Made by a program: the position numbers and the translations under genes
NCBI GenBank assembly: GCA_903838295.1
Contig: CAILXX010000006.1
Span: 79,917-143,916, forward strand
Length of the DNA: 64,000 bases
Direction: 5' to 3'
From: an uncultured Actinomycetes bacterium
GTDB lineage: Bacteria > Actinomycetota > Actinomycetes > Nanopelagicales > Nanopelagicaceae
In this document: positions 46,548 to 55,799 of the stretch, one piece after another
How the letters are laid out: every line of letters starts with the position of its first letter
Numbering within the stretch: the first letter of the stretch is position 1
The notes under the pieces: model-generated
What the model was told of the DNA's origin: nothing
Seen by the model: only the letters and a program-made list of their open reading frames with translations
Database searches by the model: none

Positions 46548-46802
46548 TTAAAGCTTTCTTAAGAAATCATCGTTGTCATCAGGCGGGATCAATCGGGTTG
46601 GTCTGCGATTAGTCGTCCCAGGTGTTCTTGGTCGTCCGGCGATCAACCAGGCAATCGATCCGAATAAACCAAAAATGATAACAATTAAAAGCCAACCCCA
46701 TTTAGGCAGGTTGCGGACTGATTCCTGATTTGTCTTCGCGCAGTCAAAGATTGCATAAAGTTGTATCGCGATTCCACCAACTACCAACAGGACATCTAGC
46801 AT
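46548..46802 (-). CDS. Small membrane protein with PLDc_N domain
   Basis: An 84-residue protein with two hydrophobic segments and the pattern of the phospholipase D N-terminal (PLDc_N) domain: YAIFDCAKTNQESVRNLPKWGWLLIVI...WLIAGRP. No catalytic phospholipase motif. Such proteins are common near menA/ccs genes in Actinobacteria; function unknown. Confidence 0.8.
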   Translation of the reverse strand: MLDVLLVVGGIAIQLYAIFDCAKTNQESVRNLPKWGWLLIVIIFGLFGSIAWLIAGRPRTPGTTNRRPTRLIPPDDNDDFLRKL

Positions 46803-46808
46803 GACTTT

Positions 46809-46814
46809 AGTTTA
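46809..46814 (-). promoter_or_regulatory. -10 element of a leaderless promoter for the PLDc_N gene
   Basis: TAAACT, six bases (AAAGTC), ATG at 46802 on the - strand. Confidence 0.55.
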
Positions 46815-46818
46815 CCTG

Positions 46819-47679
46819 TTAAATCAAAAGTGCAAGAGCCAGGGTTGTGGAGAAGAAGAGTTGTAGTTTGCCGACTTTACCTAACATAGGGATTAATTCG
46901 ACCCCTTTCGCTCCGGCAAAGGTCCCACGAGCAATCTGGACCGTAGTTGGGATAAAGATGAGCGTTAGTAGTGCCCAAGGTGAAATTGAAATTGCGCTCA
47001 ATGCCGCGATATGTGAAATCACAAGTAGCCCAATAAAGAGCCGACGAGCACCCGCATCACCTAAGCGAACCGCCAATGTCCTTTTTCCGACTAAAGCGTC
47101 TTTAGGTAAGTCGCGAAGATTGTTTACCGCCAGAATCGCACAAGAAAGCGCTCCTACTGGAATAGCAACGAGGAGACTCTGCCAAGTGATTCGGTGAGCC
47201 TGGACAAAATAACTGCCCATGGTTGCTACAAGGCCGAAGAAGAGAAAGACGGAAATTTCGCCAAACCCTAAGTATCCGTATGGCTTAGATCCACCGGTGT
47301 AACCCCAGGCGGCGACAATACTTACGGCGCCAACAATTACCAACCACCACGAAACGCGCCAAGATAGTAGAAGCCCTAATGCGGATGCCAGAAAGAAGCA
47401 GAAGATTGCGGCCTGCTTTACTGCACGCGCAGATGCCATTCCGCTGGCAACGAGTCGGATCGGTCCAACTCGATTCTCATCTGTACCTCTAATGCCGTCG
47501 CTGTAGTCATTCGAGTAGTTAACCCCGATTTGAAGTAAAAGGCTGACGGCCAGAGCCAAGACAGCGCTGAGGAAGTTGATCGAATGATGATCACTATGAC
47601 GCAATGCAGTCCCTACCAGGACGGGGGCTATTGCGGCAGGGAGAGTACGGGGGCGTGCGCCGGCGATCCATTTGTTCAT
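46819..47679 (-). CDS. menA: 1,4-dihydroxy-2-naphthoate polyprenyltransferase
   Basis: A 286-residue UbiA-type prenyltransferase, about eight membrane segments. The prenyl-diphosphate metal motif is NYSNDYSDGIRGTD; a second motif is NNLRDLPKDALVGKRT. Attaches the isoprenoid tail to the naphthoquinone ring in the membrane. Overlaps menE by 4 bases. Confidence 0.94.
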   Translation of the reverse strand: MNKWIAGARPRTLPAAIAPVLVGTALRHSDHHSINFLSAVLALAVSLLLQIGVNYSNDYSDGIRGTDENRVGPIRLVASGMASARAVKQAAIFCFFLASALGLLLSWRVSWWLVIVGAVSIVAAWGYTGGSKPYGYLGFGEISVFLFFGLVATMGSYFVQAHRITWQSLLVAIPVGALSCAILAVNNLRDLPKDALVGKRTLAVRLGDAGARRLFIGLLVISHIAALSAISISPWALLTLIFIPTTVQIARGTFAGAKGVELIPMLGKVGKLQLFFSTTLALALLI

Positions 47680-48761
47680 TTGTAAGATCTCTCAAATTTC
47701 TTCGCCAATGTAAGGCGATCTGGTTTGCCGATTGTAGTAAATGGAAATTCGACTTCATCTAAGAAATATTTAGGTACAGCATACGCACCGAGGCGTACTC
47801 GCAAGAATTCCTTTATTTCTGCCTGATTAAGTATGGTTTTAGAAGCCAGACATAGTGCTTGGCCCCATTCTGGATCTGTTACCGCACAGGCCATAAACGA
47901 GCTCGTAGGAAACTTTTCCGTAAGTATTTCTTCTAATACGGTGAGTGATATCTTTTCGCCACCAGAAATAATCTGATCATCGATTCGGCCTTCCACAAAT
48001 AATTTACCTTCTACAATCTTTCCTAAATCACTCGTGAGAAACCAGTCATTCAACTTATTCATTTGCCAAGTTTCGGCATCTCCAAGATAAGTGGTTGCTT
48101 GCATTGGACCTTTAAGCGCAATGCGCCCAATCGAATCTATTTCCACATCTACTCCGGCAAGCGGTTGATTATTATAAATACATCCACCACTCATTTCTGA
48201 CATTCCGTAAGTTGTAACAACATGTATCCCATTGGCTTGTGCATCTTTTTTAAGCAATTCCGAAGTCGCAGATCCTCCGACTAAGACGGTCTTCATCTTC
48301 TGAAGGTGGGCAAGTAATTCTTTTTCACCGTTGATGGCACGATATAACTGAGTTGGGACTATCGAGGTAAAATCGGCATCGAGGTAATCCATCGATTTAC
48401 GAAGGTCTATGACTTCGCTATTCAATTCAAGTGCTCGAACTAAAACATTGACGCCTGCAATGTGATTGATCGGAAGCAAAAGCGACCATCGGTCAAGAGG
48501 TTTTGCCCCAATGAATTGGTGTGCGGCTCTTGCCGAAGCGCGCAGTGCCATAGCGGATAGAGCAACTTCTTTTGGCGCCCCCGTCGATCCACTCGTCGGA
48601 ATGACTACAGCGATATCGGGGTTTACCTGCTGGAATTTAGAGGGACCAAAGGCTAAAGCGGGCCCATCGCCATCGAGGGCAGCCTTCAGGACTCTCATCA
48701 GCTGTGTAATTGACCACTCCGGTGGCACAGAGACTAATTCCCGCGGTGACGTTTTAACCAT
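47676..48761 (-). CDS. menE: o-Succinylbenzoate--CoA ligase
   Basis: A 361-residue, short acyl-adenylate enzyme, as usual for actinobacterial MenE. AMP-binding loop IPTSGSTGAPKEVALS, then TYGMSEMSGGCIYN and DDQIISGGEKIS. Makes OSB-CoA for MenB. A GTG two codons upstream (48767) is an alternative, but TAGCCT lies nine bases before this ATG, the better spacing. Confidence 0.9.
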   Translation of the reverse strand: MVKTSPRELVSVPPEWSITQLMRVLKAALDGDGPALAFGPSKFQQVNPDIAVVIPTSGSTGAPKEVALSAMALRASARAAHQFIGAKPLDRWSLLLPINHIAGVNVLVRALELNSEVIDLRKSMDYLDADFTSIVPTQLYRAINGEKELLAHLQKMKTVLVGGSATSELLKKDAQANGIHVVTTYGMSEMSGGCIYNNQPLAGVDVEIDSIGRIALKGPMQATTYLGDAETWQMNKLNDWFLTSDLGKIVEGKLFVEGRIDDQIISGGEKISLTVLEEILTEKFPTSSFMACAVTDPEWGQALCLASKTILNQAEIKEFLRVRLGAYAVPKYFLDEVEFPFTTIGKPDRLTLAKKFERSYK

Positions 48762-48810
48762 AGCCACCGTAGGCTACCTGCTTAGAAGCGCAGCAGCGAT
48801 ACATAAATCA

Positions 48811-48830
48811 CCGAGATACCCCGAGATACC
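48811..48830 (+). repeat. 10-bp tandem repeat between menE and menB
   Basis: CCGAGATACC occurs twice in a row and is followed by a partial third copy (CCGAT), just upstream of the menB ribosome site in the 89-base divergent region. Confidence 0.8.
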
Positions 48831-48850
48831 CCGATGCAAGAGGAGTGGCC

Positions 48851-49729
48851 GTGAGTAAGCCGTTTAAACGTGACCCCGGTAGCCGGGAAATTCCGGCATG
48901 GAAAATTCCTGCTGGTGGCGAGCAATTTACTGACATTATTTACGAAACAGCCGAAGGCATCGCCAAGCTCACAATCAACCGTCCAGAAGTGAGAAATGCA
49001 TTTCGACCTCAAACACTTTTTGAATTAGAAGAGGCGTTCTCGATGGCTCGGGATGATGAAACCGTAGGAGTCATCATTTTGACAGGCGCTGGATCAGAAG
49101 CATTTTGTTCTGGTGGAGATATCAATGTTCGCGGTGACGACGGATATATTGGCAGCGATACTTTAGGAAAAAAAGGAATTGGTCGATTAAATGTTTTAGA
49201 TCTACAAATTCAAATCCGACGTCTACCAAAGCCAGTAGTTGCGATGGTAGCTGGATGGGCAGTAGGTGGGGGACATGTCTTGCATGTTGTCTGTGACCTG
49301 ACTATCGCCGCCGATAATGCAAAATTTGGTCAAACCGGTCCAATGGTTGGTTCCTTTGATGGTGGCTACGGTGCCGGTTTACTCGCAGCTCACATCGGGC
49401 AGAAAAAGGCACGAGAGATTTGGTTTTTGTGTCGTCAATATGATGCCCAAGAAGCTTTAGATATGGGATTAGTCAACACTGTCGTACCGATTGCAGAGTT
49501 AGAAGCAGAAACCGTTTCGTGGTGCCGGGAAATGCTTAGACATTCTCCAATGGCACTTCGTCTATTAAAAGCTGGCCTCAATGCAGCCGATGATGGATTG
49601 GCTGGCGTGCAACAACTTGCGGGCGATGCGACTCTACTCTTCTACTTAACCGAAGAAGGTCAAGAGGGTCGCGATGCTTATAAAGAGAAGCGCGAACCAA
49701 ACTTCGAAAAATTTCCGCGCCGTCCATAA
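48851..49729 (+). CDS. menB: 1,4-dihydroxy-2-naphthoyl-CoA synthase
   Basis: A 292-residue crotonase-fold enzyme that closes the naphthoate ring. Oxyanion-hole segments [14 protein letters not shown] and [16 protein letters not shown], plus [16 protein letters not shown], are characteristic of MenB. AGGAG at 48841-48845 sits five bases before GTG 48851, which fixes the start over a GTG at 48845. First gene of menB-menC-menD. Confidence 0.95.
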   Translation: MSKPFKRDPGSREIPAWKIPAGGEQFTDIIYETAEGIAKLTINRPEVRNAFRPQTLFELEEAFSMARDDETVGVIILTGAGSEAFCSGGDINVRGDDGYIGSDTLGKKGIGRLNVLDLQIQIRRLPKPVVAMVAGWAVGGGHVLHVVCDLTIAADNAKFGQTGPMVGSFDGGYGAGLLAAHIGQKKAREIWFLCRQYDAQEALDMGLVNTVVPIAELEAETVSWCREMLRHSPMALRLLKAGLNAADDGLAGVQQLAGDATLLFYLTEEGQEGRDAYKEKREPNFEKFPRRP

Positions 49730-49731
49730 AA

Positions 49732-50691
49732 ATGCTTGATCAAGTATTTAAAGATCTGGCAATATTGCAGATCCCGATGCGCAATAGATTTCGCGGGGTT
49801 ACCATACGTGAAACCGCTATTTTCCGGGGGAGTCACGGGTGGAGTGAATTCGGAGCTTTCACAGAATATAACGATCAAGAATCTTCTTCTTGGTTGAAGG
49901 CTGCGCTGGAAGCAGCAAATAAACCCTGGCCTGCCTTGTTTAGAGAGCGCGTAGCAATTAATGCAACTCTACCAATCGTTGCACCGGCACAAGTAGCTGG
50001 AATATTGAATAGGTTCCCGGGATGCACCACAGTCAAGATGAAAGTTGATGATTTTTCCAATGGCTCTGAAGTTCTCGAAGAAGTTTTAAACATCAACCCT
50101 GATTACAAGATTCGTCTCGATGTAAATGCAGGATGGGATGTGGATACCGCGATCAGCAATCTCTTGGAGTATCACCTTCGATTTGGCAATGTCTTTGATT
50201 ATGTAGAACAACCCTGTGAATCATTGCCTGAATTGGCGCGCGTCAAGGCAGAGTCACCGATTCGAATTGCAGCTGACGAATCAATTCGTAAACATCTCGG
50301 CGAAGATTTCTCGCAGATTAAACTCTATGCAGATGTGGCAATTCTTAAATGGCAACCAGTAGGCGGATTTGATGATGCGCATCGGATTGCGAAAGAAATT
50401 GGTTTACCTGTGGTTGTTTCCAGCGCGCTTGAAACTGGAATCGGTATTTCTCATGGTTTGGCACTAGCAGCCTCCTTTGAAGAATCGGATTTTGCTTGCG
50501 GATTGGGAACTGTTGCGCTCTTTGAGGACGACGTTTGTGAGCCGGCCGTGATTCCAATCGATGGGTACTTAGAAGTCAAGCGTCACGAACCACACAACCA
50601 TGAGAGGTACCTCGCTAATTCAGAGCGAACCACTTGGTGGCATGAGCGTATTCTTCGAGTCTGGGAGTTAATCGAGCGGGGAGAAAAATGA
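49732..50691 (+). CDS. menC: o-Succinylbenzoate synthase
   Basis: A 319-residue enolase-superfamily enzyme. The KxK motif is TVKMKVDDF, with metal ligands in RLDVNAG, EQPCE and AADESI. Dehydrates SHCHC to o-succinylbenzoate. Starts 2 bases after menB and overlaps menD by 4 bases (ATGA). Confidence 0.93.
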   Translation: MLDQVFKDLAILQIPMRNRFRGVTIRETAIFRGSHGWSEFGAFTEYNDQESSSWLKAALEAANKPWPALFRERVAINATLPIVAPAQVAGILNRFPGCTTVKMKVDDFSNGSEVLEEVLNINPDYKIRLDVNAGWDVDTAISNLLEYHLRFGNVFDYVEQPCESLPELARVKAESPIRIAADESIRKHLGEDFSQIKLYADVAILKWQPVGGFDDAHRIAKEIGLPVVVSSALETGIGISHGLALAASFEESDFACGLGTVALFEDDVCEPAVIPIDGYLEVKRHEPHNHERYLANSERTTWWHERILRVWELIERGEK

Positions 50692-52262
50692 ACTCAACAA
50701 CTTTCGCCCGCAATATGGTCCGCCAACTAATAGAAGTTGGGATATCGGATTTTGTTATTTCTCCAGGATCTCGAAACGCACCGTTGTCGATCGCGCTATA
50801 TCAAGCAGAACTAGCAGGTCTAGTCGATCTACATGTTCGGGTAGACGAACGCGGAGCAGGTTTTTTTGCATTAGGACTAAGCAAAGCTTCACAGAACTAT
50901 GTTGTAGCGATCTGCACTAGTGGAACCGCGGCAGCCAATCTGCATCCAGCAATGCTTGAAGCATTTCACTCACACGAACGACTCTTGGTAATCACTGCAG
51001 ATCGTCCAGAACGCTTGCGTCGCACTGGTTCTAATCAGACAACCGATCACGTGGGAATCATGGCTCCAGTAAAGACAATTGATTGCACCCAATCCATAGA
51101 TATCCGTGGCCACCTAGAAGGCGGTCCGATTCATCTGAATTTACAATTTGATGAACCGTTGCTGGGTGATGATCGAACAGACTGGTTAAATGGTTTACAT
51201 GTGCGCTCACTAACCCCCTCATCAATTTCAGCACAGGCGATTTCCGCACAGGCGATCTCAGTATCTGGCAAGGGAGTACTGATCGTTGGGCACGATCGTG
51301 CCGGTTTTTCGGTAGCGCAGGTTGAATCTCTTGCAAAAGAGCTTGGTTGGCCGCTCATTGCAGAAGATCCATTAAGTTTTTCGCATTCCGTACCGCATGC
51401 AGCCTTGCTCTTGAGTGATCCAATTATTCAAGAGTTTTTGGCGCCAGAGCAGATCATCATTGTAGGTCGAGCAACACTTTCTAGAAGTATAAGTACATAT
51501 CTTGCTACCTGTAAAAATTTGGTGGTAATTGATCCACGGACAAAGACAGTAGATGTAAATCGTAAGGCGAATCAAATATTTACATCGATTCCCGCCGTCA
51601 ATTCACAACCAGATGCGCAATGGGTCGCGCGATGGAAGAAAGTTTCTGCATCCGTTGCGCACCTGCCATTCGAATGGTCAGAACAAGCCGCGATATCTGC
51701 AATAACTCGCGCCATTCCAAATGAGAGTGCGCTCTTTGTAGGCAGCAGTCGTCCGGTTAGAGATATCGAAGCATTTGCCCAACCTCGTACCGGTATAGAC
51801 ACATTTGCCAACCGTGGATTGGCAGGCATTGATGGCAATATTGCATCTACTTTTGGCATTGCCACCCATTACGAAAGAAGTTATGCAATTATTGGTGATC
51901 TAACCTTCTTGCATGATATTTCTGCGTTAATCAATCCGGTAGACGCTAAATTGATGATTTTTGTGATCGATAATAATGGCGGTGGCATATTTGATACCTT
52001 GCCACAAGCTGGAGTTGAGGGCTTCGAAAAAATCTTTGGTACGCCTCATGGTCTCAATTTGGAGCATGTCATATCAGGTTTTGGTTATCCCGTTGATAAA
52101 GCCAAGAGCGTTGCAGATCTCGAGCGACTAGTGATCCATCCCTTTGTGGGCTTGCACTTTGTGATTGTAGAAGTTCCTGATAGAAAAGAGAATGCCGCAA
52201 GACTAAAGGAGATAACTCAGAGTCTTTGCAGTGCTGTGCGGATTGGTAATAATTTAGCCTGA
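50688..52262 (+). CDS. menD: SEPHCHC synthase (2-succinyl-5-enolpyruvyl-6-hydroxy-3-cyclohexene-1-carboxylate synthase)
   Basis: A 524-residue thiamine diphosphate enzyme. SPGSRNAPLSIAL near residue 25 binds substrate; the ThDP metal motif is GDLTFLHDISAL...VIDNNGGGIF. A 15-bp tandem duplication gives AQAIS twice near residue 185. The last 46 bases overlap convergent menF. Confidence 0.94.
   Translation: MNSTTFARNMVRQLIEVGISDFVISPGSRNAPLSIALYQAELAGLVDLHVRVDERGAGFFALGLSKASQNYVVAICTSGTAAANLHPAMLEAFHSHERLLVITADRPERLRRTGSNQTTDHVGIMAPVKTIDCTQSIDIRGHLEGGPIHLNLQFDEPLLGDDRTDWLNGLHVRSLTPSSISAQAISAQAISVSGKGVLIVGHDRAGFSVAQVESLAKELGWPLIAEDPLSFSHSVPHAALLLSDPIIQEFLAPEQIIIVGRATLSRSISTYLATCKNLVVIDPRTKTVDVNRKANQIFTSIPAVNSQPDAQWVARWKKVSASVAHLPFEWSEQAAISAITRAIPNESALFVGSSRPVRDIEAFAQPRTGIDTFANRGLAGIDGNIASTFGIATHYERSYAIIGDLTFLHDISALINPVDAKLMIFVIDNNGGGIFDTLPQAGVEGFEKIFGTPHGLNLEHVISGFGYPVDKAKSVADLERLVIHPFVGLHFVIVEVPDRKENAARLKEITQSLCSAVRIGNNLA
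51231..51260 (+). repeat. 15-bp tandem duplication inside menD
   Basis: GCACAGGCGATTTCC followed at once by GCACAGGCGATCTCA (three mismatches). It encodes AQAIS repeated in a linker between MenD domains and keeps the reading frame. Confidence 0.75.
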
Positions 52263-53443
52263 CTTTCTGCTAGCTCTTGGGTTGCTTCAGAACCTGCAAC
52301 AATTCCGCAACCGGCAAATAATCTGATCTCTAAATGATCCGGAGATAGTTGTCCACATCGCAGCGCGATTCCAATTTCACCATCACCATGAGCATCGATC
52401 CAACCAACTGGTCCGGCATATCGACCACGATTCATTGACTCTAATTCAATGATTAACTCTAGAGCTGTATCAGTAGGAGTCCCGCAGACAGCAGCAGTCG
52501 GATGCAGAGCCGCCACAAGTGTAAAGATATCTACGTGAGCCGCGGATTCATTGATCACACCGGTGACATCAGTAGCTAGATGCATAACATTGGGAAGGTG
52601 CAGGACGAACGGCGCCTCTGGCACGTTAGTGGATGATGCAAATGGAGCAAGCGCATCCGCAACTGATCTAACTGCATATTCGTGTTCCTCTAAATCCTTG
52701 GAAGATTTTGAGAGCGAACCCGCAAGTGTGGCATCGCGTACCTCATCACCAGTTCTTTGAATTGTTCCGGCCAAGACTCGAGAAGTAACCAATGATTTGT
52801 TAAGACGCACTAATAGTTCTGGTGTCGCTCCAATTAAGTCATCAACTAGAAATAGCCACGTTGATGGATATTCACTTTCCAGTGAGTGCAGTAAAGATGC
52901 TGGATCGATTGGAGAATTGCTTTGCGCGATTACATCTCTGGCGAGCACAACTTTTTCAAGTGAGTCACTCTTGATTCGCTTTACTGATTCATCAACGCGT
53001 TGTGACCATTCTTGATCGCTCAATGTGCCGCCACGCCAATCTAGTGTCAACGAGGGTTCAGATAAAACCCGGGTGGCTAGTTCTGGTTGTACTTCTCCGA
53101 TCCAGGTAATCCAAGACTTACCATTTTTTTGCACGATAACGACTTCGGGAATCATAAGAACCGAGGGCTCATTTTCCGAGAAGGCAAATGATGTGAAAAG
53201 AATTGGACCAGTACCAACACCATGCACATTATTTTTAATATCTAGACGGGATAGTTCGTTCTTCCACCAAGCCGACGCATCCGAGAAGCGCTTCTTTCCT
53301 ATAACGGTTGTTGACTTATATGTGCCAAAGGCAATAAAACCATCTGCGCCACGAATCCACGACCCAGTTATTGGTAACCCACAGTCGATCTCAGTTAATC
53401 GAGGGTGCTCCCCAAGAAGCTCAGTGGTTATTCGCGATGCCAT
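52217..53443 (-). CDS. menF: Isochorismate synthase
   Basis: A 408-residue chorismate-using enzyme. Core signatures are EKVVLARDV, SRVLAGTIQRTGD, the catalytic HPTAAVCGTPTD and AGPVGWIDAHGDGEI, and FAGCGIVAGSEA near the C-terminus. Converts chorismate to isochorismate for menaquinone; a siderophore role is possible but no siderophore genes are present. Leaderless, TAACTT six bases before ATG. Convergent overlap of 46 bases with menD. Confidence 0.92.
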   Translation of the reverse strand: MASRITTELLGEHPRLTEIDCGLPITGSWIRGADGFIAFGTYKSTTVIGKKRFSDASAWWKNELSRLDIKNNVHGVGTGPILFTSFAFSENEPSVLMIPEVVIVQKNGKSWITWIGEVQPELATRVLSEPSLTLDWRGGTLSDQEWSQRVDESVKRIKSDSLEKVVLARDVIAQSNSPIDPASLLHSLESEYPSTWLFLVDDLIGATPELLVRLNKSLVTSRVLAGTIQRTGDEVRDATLAGSLSKSSKDLEEHEYAVRSVADALAPFASSTNVPEAPFVLHLPNVMHLATDVTGVINESAAHVDIFTLVAALHPTAAVCGTPTDTALELIIELESMNRGRYAGPVGWIDAHGDGEIGIALRCGQLSPDHLEIRLFAGCGIVAGSEATQELAESQAKLLPIRTALQRL

Positions 53444-53449
53444 ACCCCT

Positions 53450-53455
53450 AAGTTA
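53450..53455 (-). promoter_or_regulatory. -10 element of a leaderless promoter for menF
   Basis: TAACTT, six bases (AGGGGT), ATG at 53443 on the - strand, in the 19-base space after bioY. Confidence 0.55.
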
Positions 53456-53462
53456 AGTGCTT

Positions 53463-54044
53463 TTATTGCTTTGGTACAAAACGCCATAAAGTTGGCAATG
53501 TTGTACAGGCAATAGCGATCTTGATCACTTCACCCAAGATAAATGGCGTGAAACCTTTGGAAAATGTCCAAGTCCAAGTCGCTCCTGCAACGTGATGTAG
53601 CCAGATAAGTCCAGTTGTAAAAATTACCGCATCACCAATCAGCATTGTTGGGATCACAGTAGAAATTTTCTGATCCCATTTGCGTCCTGCTAGGAACCCA
53701 GTGATCAATGAGGCAATCAACATTCCTACTAAGTACCCGCCAGTTGCCCCCGTCATGCGTGCTAAGCCATGTCCACCAGAAGCAAATACTGGTGCACCAA
53801 GAAATCCAATAATCATGTAACTTGCAAATGTTGTGAATCCCAAACTTGCGCCGTATGCGGTTGCCAAGAGAAGTGCGCCCAATGTTTGGCCTGTGACTGG
53901 GACCGGTGAGCCTGGAACGGGAACCGTGATTTGTGCCATGAGTGATAGAAATGCAACGCCGCCAAGAACGAGCGCGACTTTTGTGGCAGCGTTTGAACGA
54001 GTCACATAGGCATTACGAAGAGTGGTGGCAGTTGAAATCGACAT
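53463..54044 (-). CDS. bioY: Biotin transporter substrate-binding subunit BioY
   Basis: A 193-residue membrane protein with about six segments, S-component of an ECF-type biotin transporter. Motifs PVPGSPVPVTGQTLGALL and GGYLVGMLIASLITG are typical. Start 54044 follows AGGAAAGG. No BioM/BioN genes adjoin, so it may share an energising module or act alone. Its position inside the men cluster is unusual. Confidence 0.93.
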   Translation of the reverse strand: MSISTATTLRNAYVTRSNAATKVALVLGGVAFLSLMAQITVPVPGSPVPVTGQTLGALLLATAYGASLGFTTFASYMIIGFLGAPVFASGGHGLARMTGATGGYLVGMLIASLITGFLAGRKWDQKISTVIPTMLIGDAVIFTTGLIWLHHVAGATWTWTFSKGFTPFILGEVIKIAIACTTLPTLWRFVPKQ

Positions 54045-54082
54045 TTGCTTGCCTTTCCTGGAGCTAACCAATTTGTCAGGCG

Positions 54083-54088
54083 AGCCTA
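54083..54088 (-). promoter_or_regulatory. -10 element for bioY
   Basis: TAGGCT on the - strand, about 38 bases before the bioY ATG, which has its own ribosome site. This is a promoter with a leader using the same hexamer as the leaderless genes. Confidence 0.4.
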
Positions 54089-54107
54089 CTCCCAGAAGAA
54101 TGTACGG

Positions 54108-54812
54108 GTGAGTAAGTCAGCAGATCTCAACAAAGAGCCCGAAGATGTTTCGGCTATGTTCGATGGAGTAGCAAAGCGCTACGACATTATGAACGACCTT
54201 TTGAGTTTGGGCCAGACTAAAGCTTGGCGCAAGAAGGCAACCGCAATTATTGCCCCGGGGCCCGGCATGAAGATATTGGATATTGCCGCTGGTACTGGAT
54301 CTTCTAGTCGACCATTGGCCGATGCAGGAGCAGAAGTTATACCTGCAGATTTCTCGCAAGGCATGCTGGATGCAGGAAAGAAACGCCATCCCGACTTGAA
54401 GTTCACATTGGCCGACGCACTGAACCTGCCATTTGCAGATGAAGAATTTGATGTAACTACAATTTCATTTGGCCTTCGAAACACACACGATGTCCAGAAG
54501 GCGCTGAAAGAAGCGCTGCGCGTTACAAAGTCAGGTGGCCGTTTAGTAGTTGTTGAATTCTCGCACCCGACTAATCCAATCTTTCGGAGCATCTACATTA
54601 AATATTTAATGGCTGCGCTACCGAAGGTTGCCCGAAAATTGTCTTCTAATCCAGATGCATATATTTATCTTGCGCAGTCGATCCGCGCCTGGCCAACCCA
54701 AGAGCAACTGGCAGAAAAAATCAAGACAGCTGGCTGGGGAAGTGTTGCATGGCAAAATTTCACATTTGGAATCGTTGCGATTCATATCGCTTTCAAGGAT
54801 GCCGAGAAGTAA
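54108..54812 (+). CDS. menG: Demethylmenaquinone methyltransferase
   Basis: A 234-residue SAM-dependent methyltransferase of the UbiE/MenG family. N-terminal AMFDGVAKRYDIMNDLLSLGQ, SAM motif LDIAAGTGSSS, and FGLRNTHD are diagnostic. Adds the final methyl to menaquinone. GTG 54108 is chosen because the conserved domain begins shortly after it; an upstream frame extension would cover the bioY promoter. TTGTCA lies 17 bases before AAGAAT, six bases before the GTG. Confidence 0.92.
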   Translation: MSKSADLNKEPEDVSAMFDGVAKRYDIMNDLLSLGQTKAWRKKATAIIAPGPGMKILDIAAGTGSSSRPLADAGAEVIPADFSQGMLDAGKKRHPDLKFTLADALNLPFADEEFDVTTISFGLRNTHDVQKALKEALRVTKSGGRLVVVEFSHPTNPIFRSIYIKYLMAALPKVARKLSSNPDAYIYLAQSIRAWPTQEQLAEKIKTAGWGSVAWQNFTFGIVAIHIAFKDAEK

Positions 54813-55799
54813 ATGGCATTTGGAATTCCACATCTAGATCTAAAACTCGAATTGTCTCTGAAGAGCGATATGAAGAAAGTCGAAGCATTGCTGCGTTCGC
54901 ATATATCTGGTGACTATCCATTGGTTGTAGAAACCTCTCGCCACTTGGTAGAAGCCGGAGGTAAGAGATTGCGCCCGCTGCTGACCCTGCTTGCAGCGCA
55001 ATTTGGAGATCCTAAGGCAGACGGCATCGTTGAAGCAGCAGTTGTCTGCGAACTTACTCATCTTGCAACTTTGTATCACGATGATGTTATGGATGAAGCG
55101 CCATTGCGTCGCGGGGTAGAGAGCGCGAATTCGCGGTGGAACAATACGGTTGCAATCCTGACTGGCGATTATCTTTTTGCAAAGGCATCTGATTTGCTCG
55201 CTGATTTGGGAGCAGAAGCTGTTCGATTACAGGCTCGGACATTCGAAAGATTAGTTATTGGCCAGATCACTGAAACTCAAGGTTCAACTGTCGGATTAAC
55301 AATGCTAGAGCACTATTTGCGGGTTGTGGCCGACAAGACTGGTTCGTTGATTGCCACTTCTGCCAGATTCGGTGCTCTGCTTTCTGGAGCCACGCCTGAA
55401 GAAGTAGAAGCCATGACTCGATTCGGTGAAAAACTAGGCGTTGTTTTTCAATTAGCCGATGATGTAATCGACATTGCCAGTGAATCTAATGAATCAGGCA
55501 AGACTCCGGGAACCGATCTTCGGGAAGGGGTTCCGACTTTGGTCACACTTTATATATTGGAGTCAAAGGATTCCGCCGATGCAGAATTACGAAAGATTCT
55601 TTCGGCTCCAATCACCGATGAAGCTATTGTGCAAGAGACGCTAAAGAAATTGCGTAACCATCCTGCAATGGAGAAGTCGCGCAAACTATTGCATAGCTAT
55701 GCAGATGAAGCGCGATTGGAGATTGAACCTCTCAGAGATATTGCAGCGAAGCGAGCTTTAGTCGAGCTTTGCCAAACCATCATCACTCGCACTTCCTGA
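54813..55799 (+). CDS. Polyprenyl diphosphate synthase
   Basis: A 328-residue trans-isoprenyl chain synthase, the tail-length enzyme for menaquinone. The two aspartate-rich motifs read LYHDDVMDEA (first) and QLADDVIDI (second); EAGGKRLRPLLTLL binds substrate. Starts directly after menG, matching the grcC1/hepT position in mycobacteria. Its last 42 bases overlap the convergent rarD-like gene. Confidence 0.92.
   Translation: MAFGIPHLDLKLELSLKSDMKKVEALLRSHISGDYPLVVETSRHLVEAGGKRLRPLLTLLAAQFGDPKADGIVEAAVVCELTHLATLYHDDVMDEAPLRRGVESANSRWNNTVAILTGDYLFAKASDLLADLGAEAVRLQARTFERLVIGQITETQGSTVGLTMLEHYLRVVADKTGSLIATSARFGALLSGATPEEVEAMTRFGEKLGVVFQLADDVIDIASESNESGKTPGTDLREGVPTLVTLYILESKDSADAELRKILSAPITDEAIVQETLKKLRNHPAMEKSRKLLHSYADEARLEIEPLRDIAAKRALVELCQTIITRTS

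Noticed and set aside
53025..53456. 143-codon + strand frame opposite menF
   Set aside because: Antisense to menF, with no recognisable protein.
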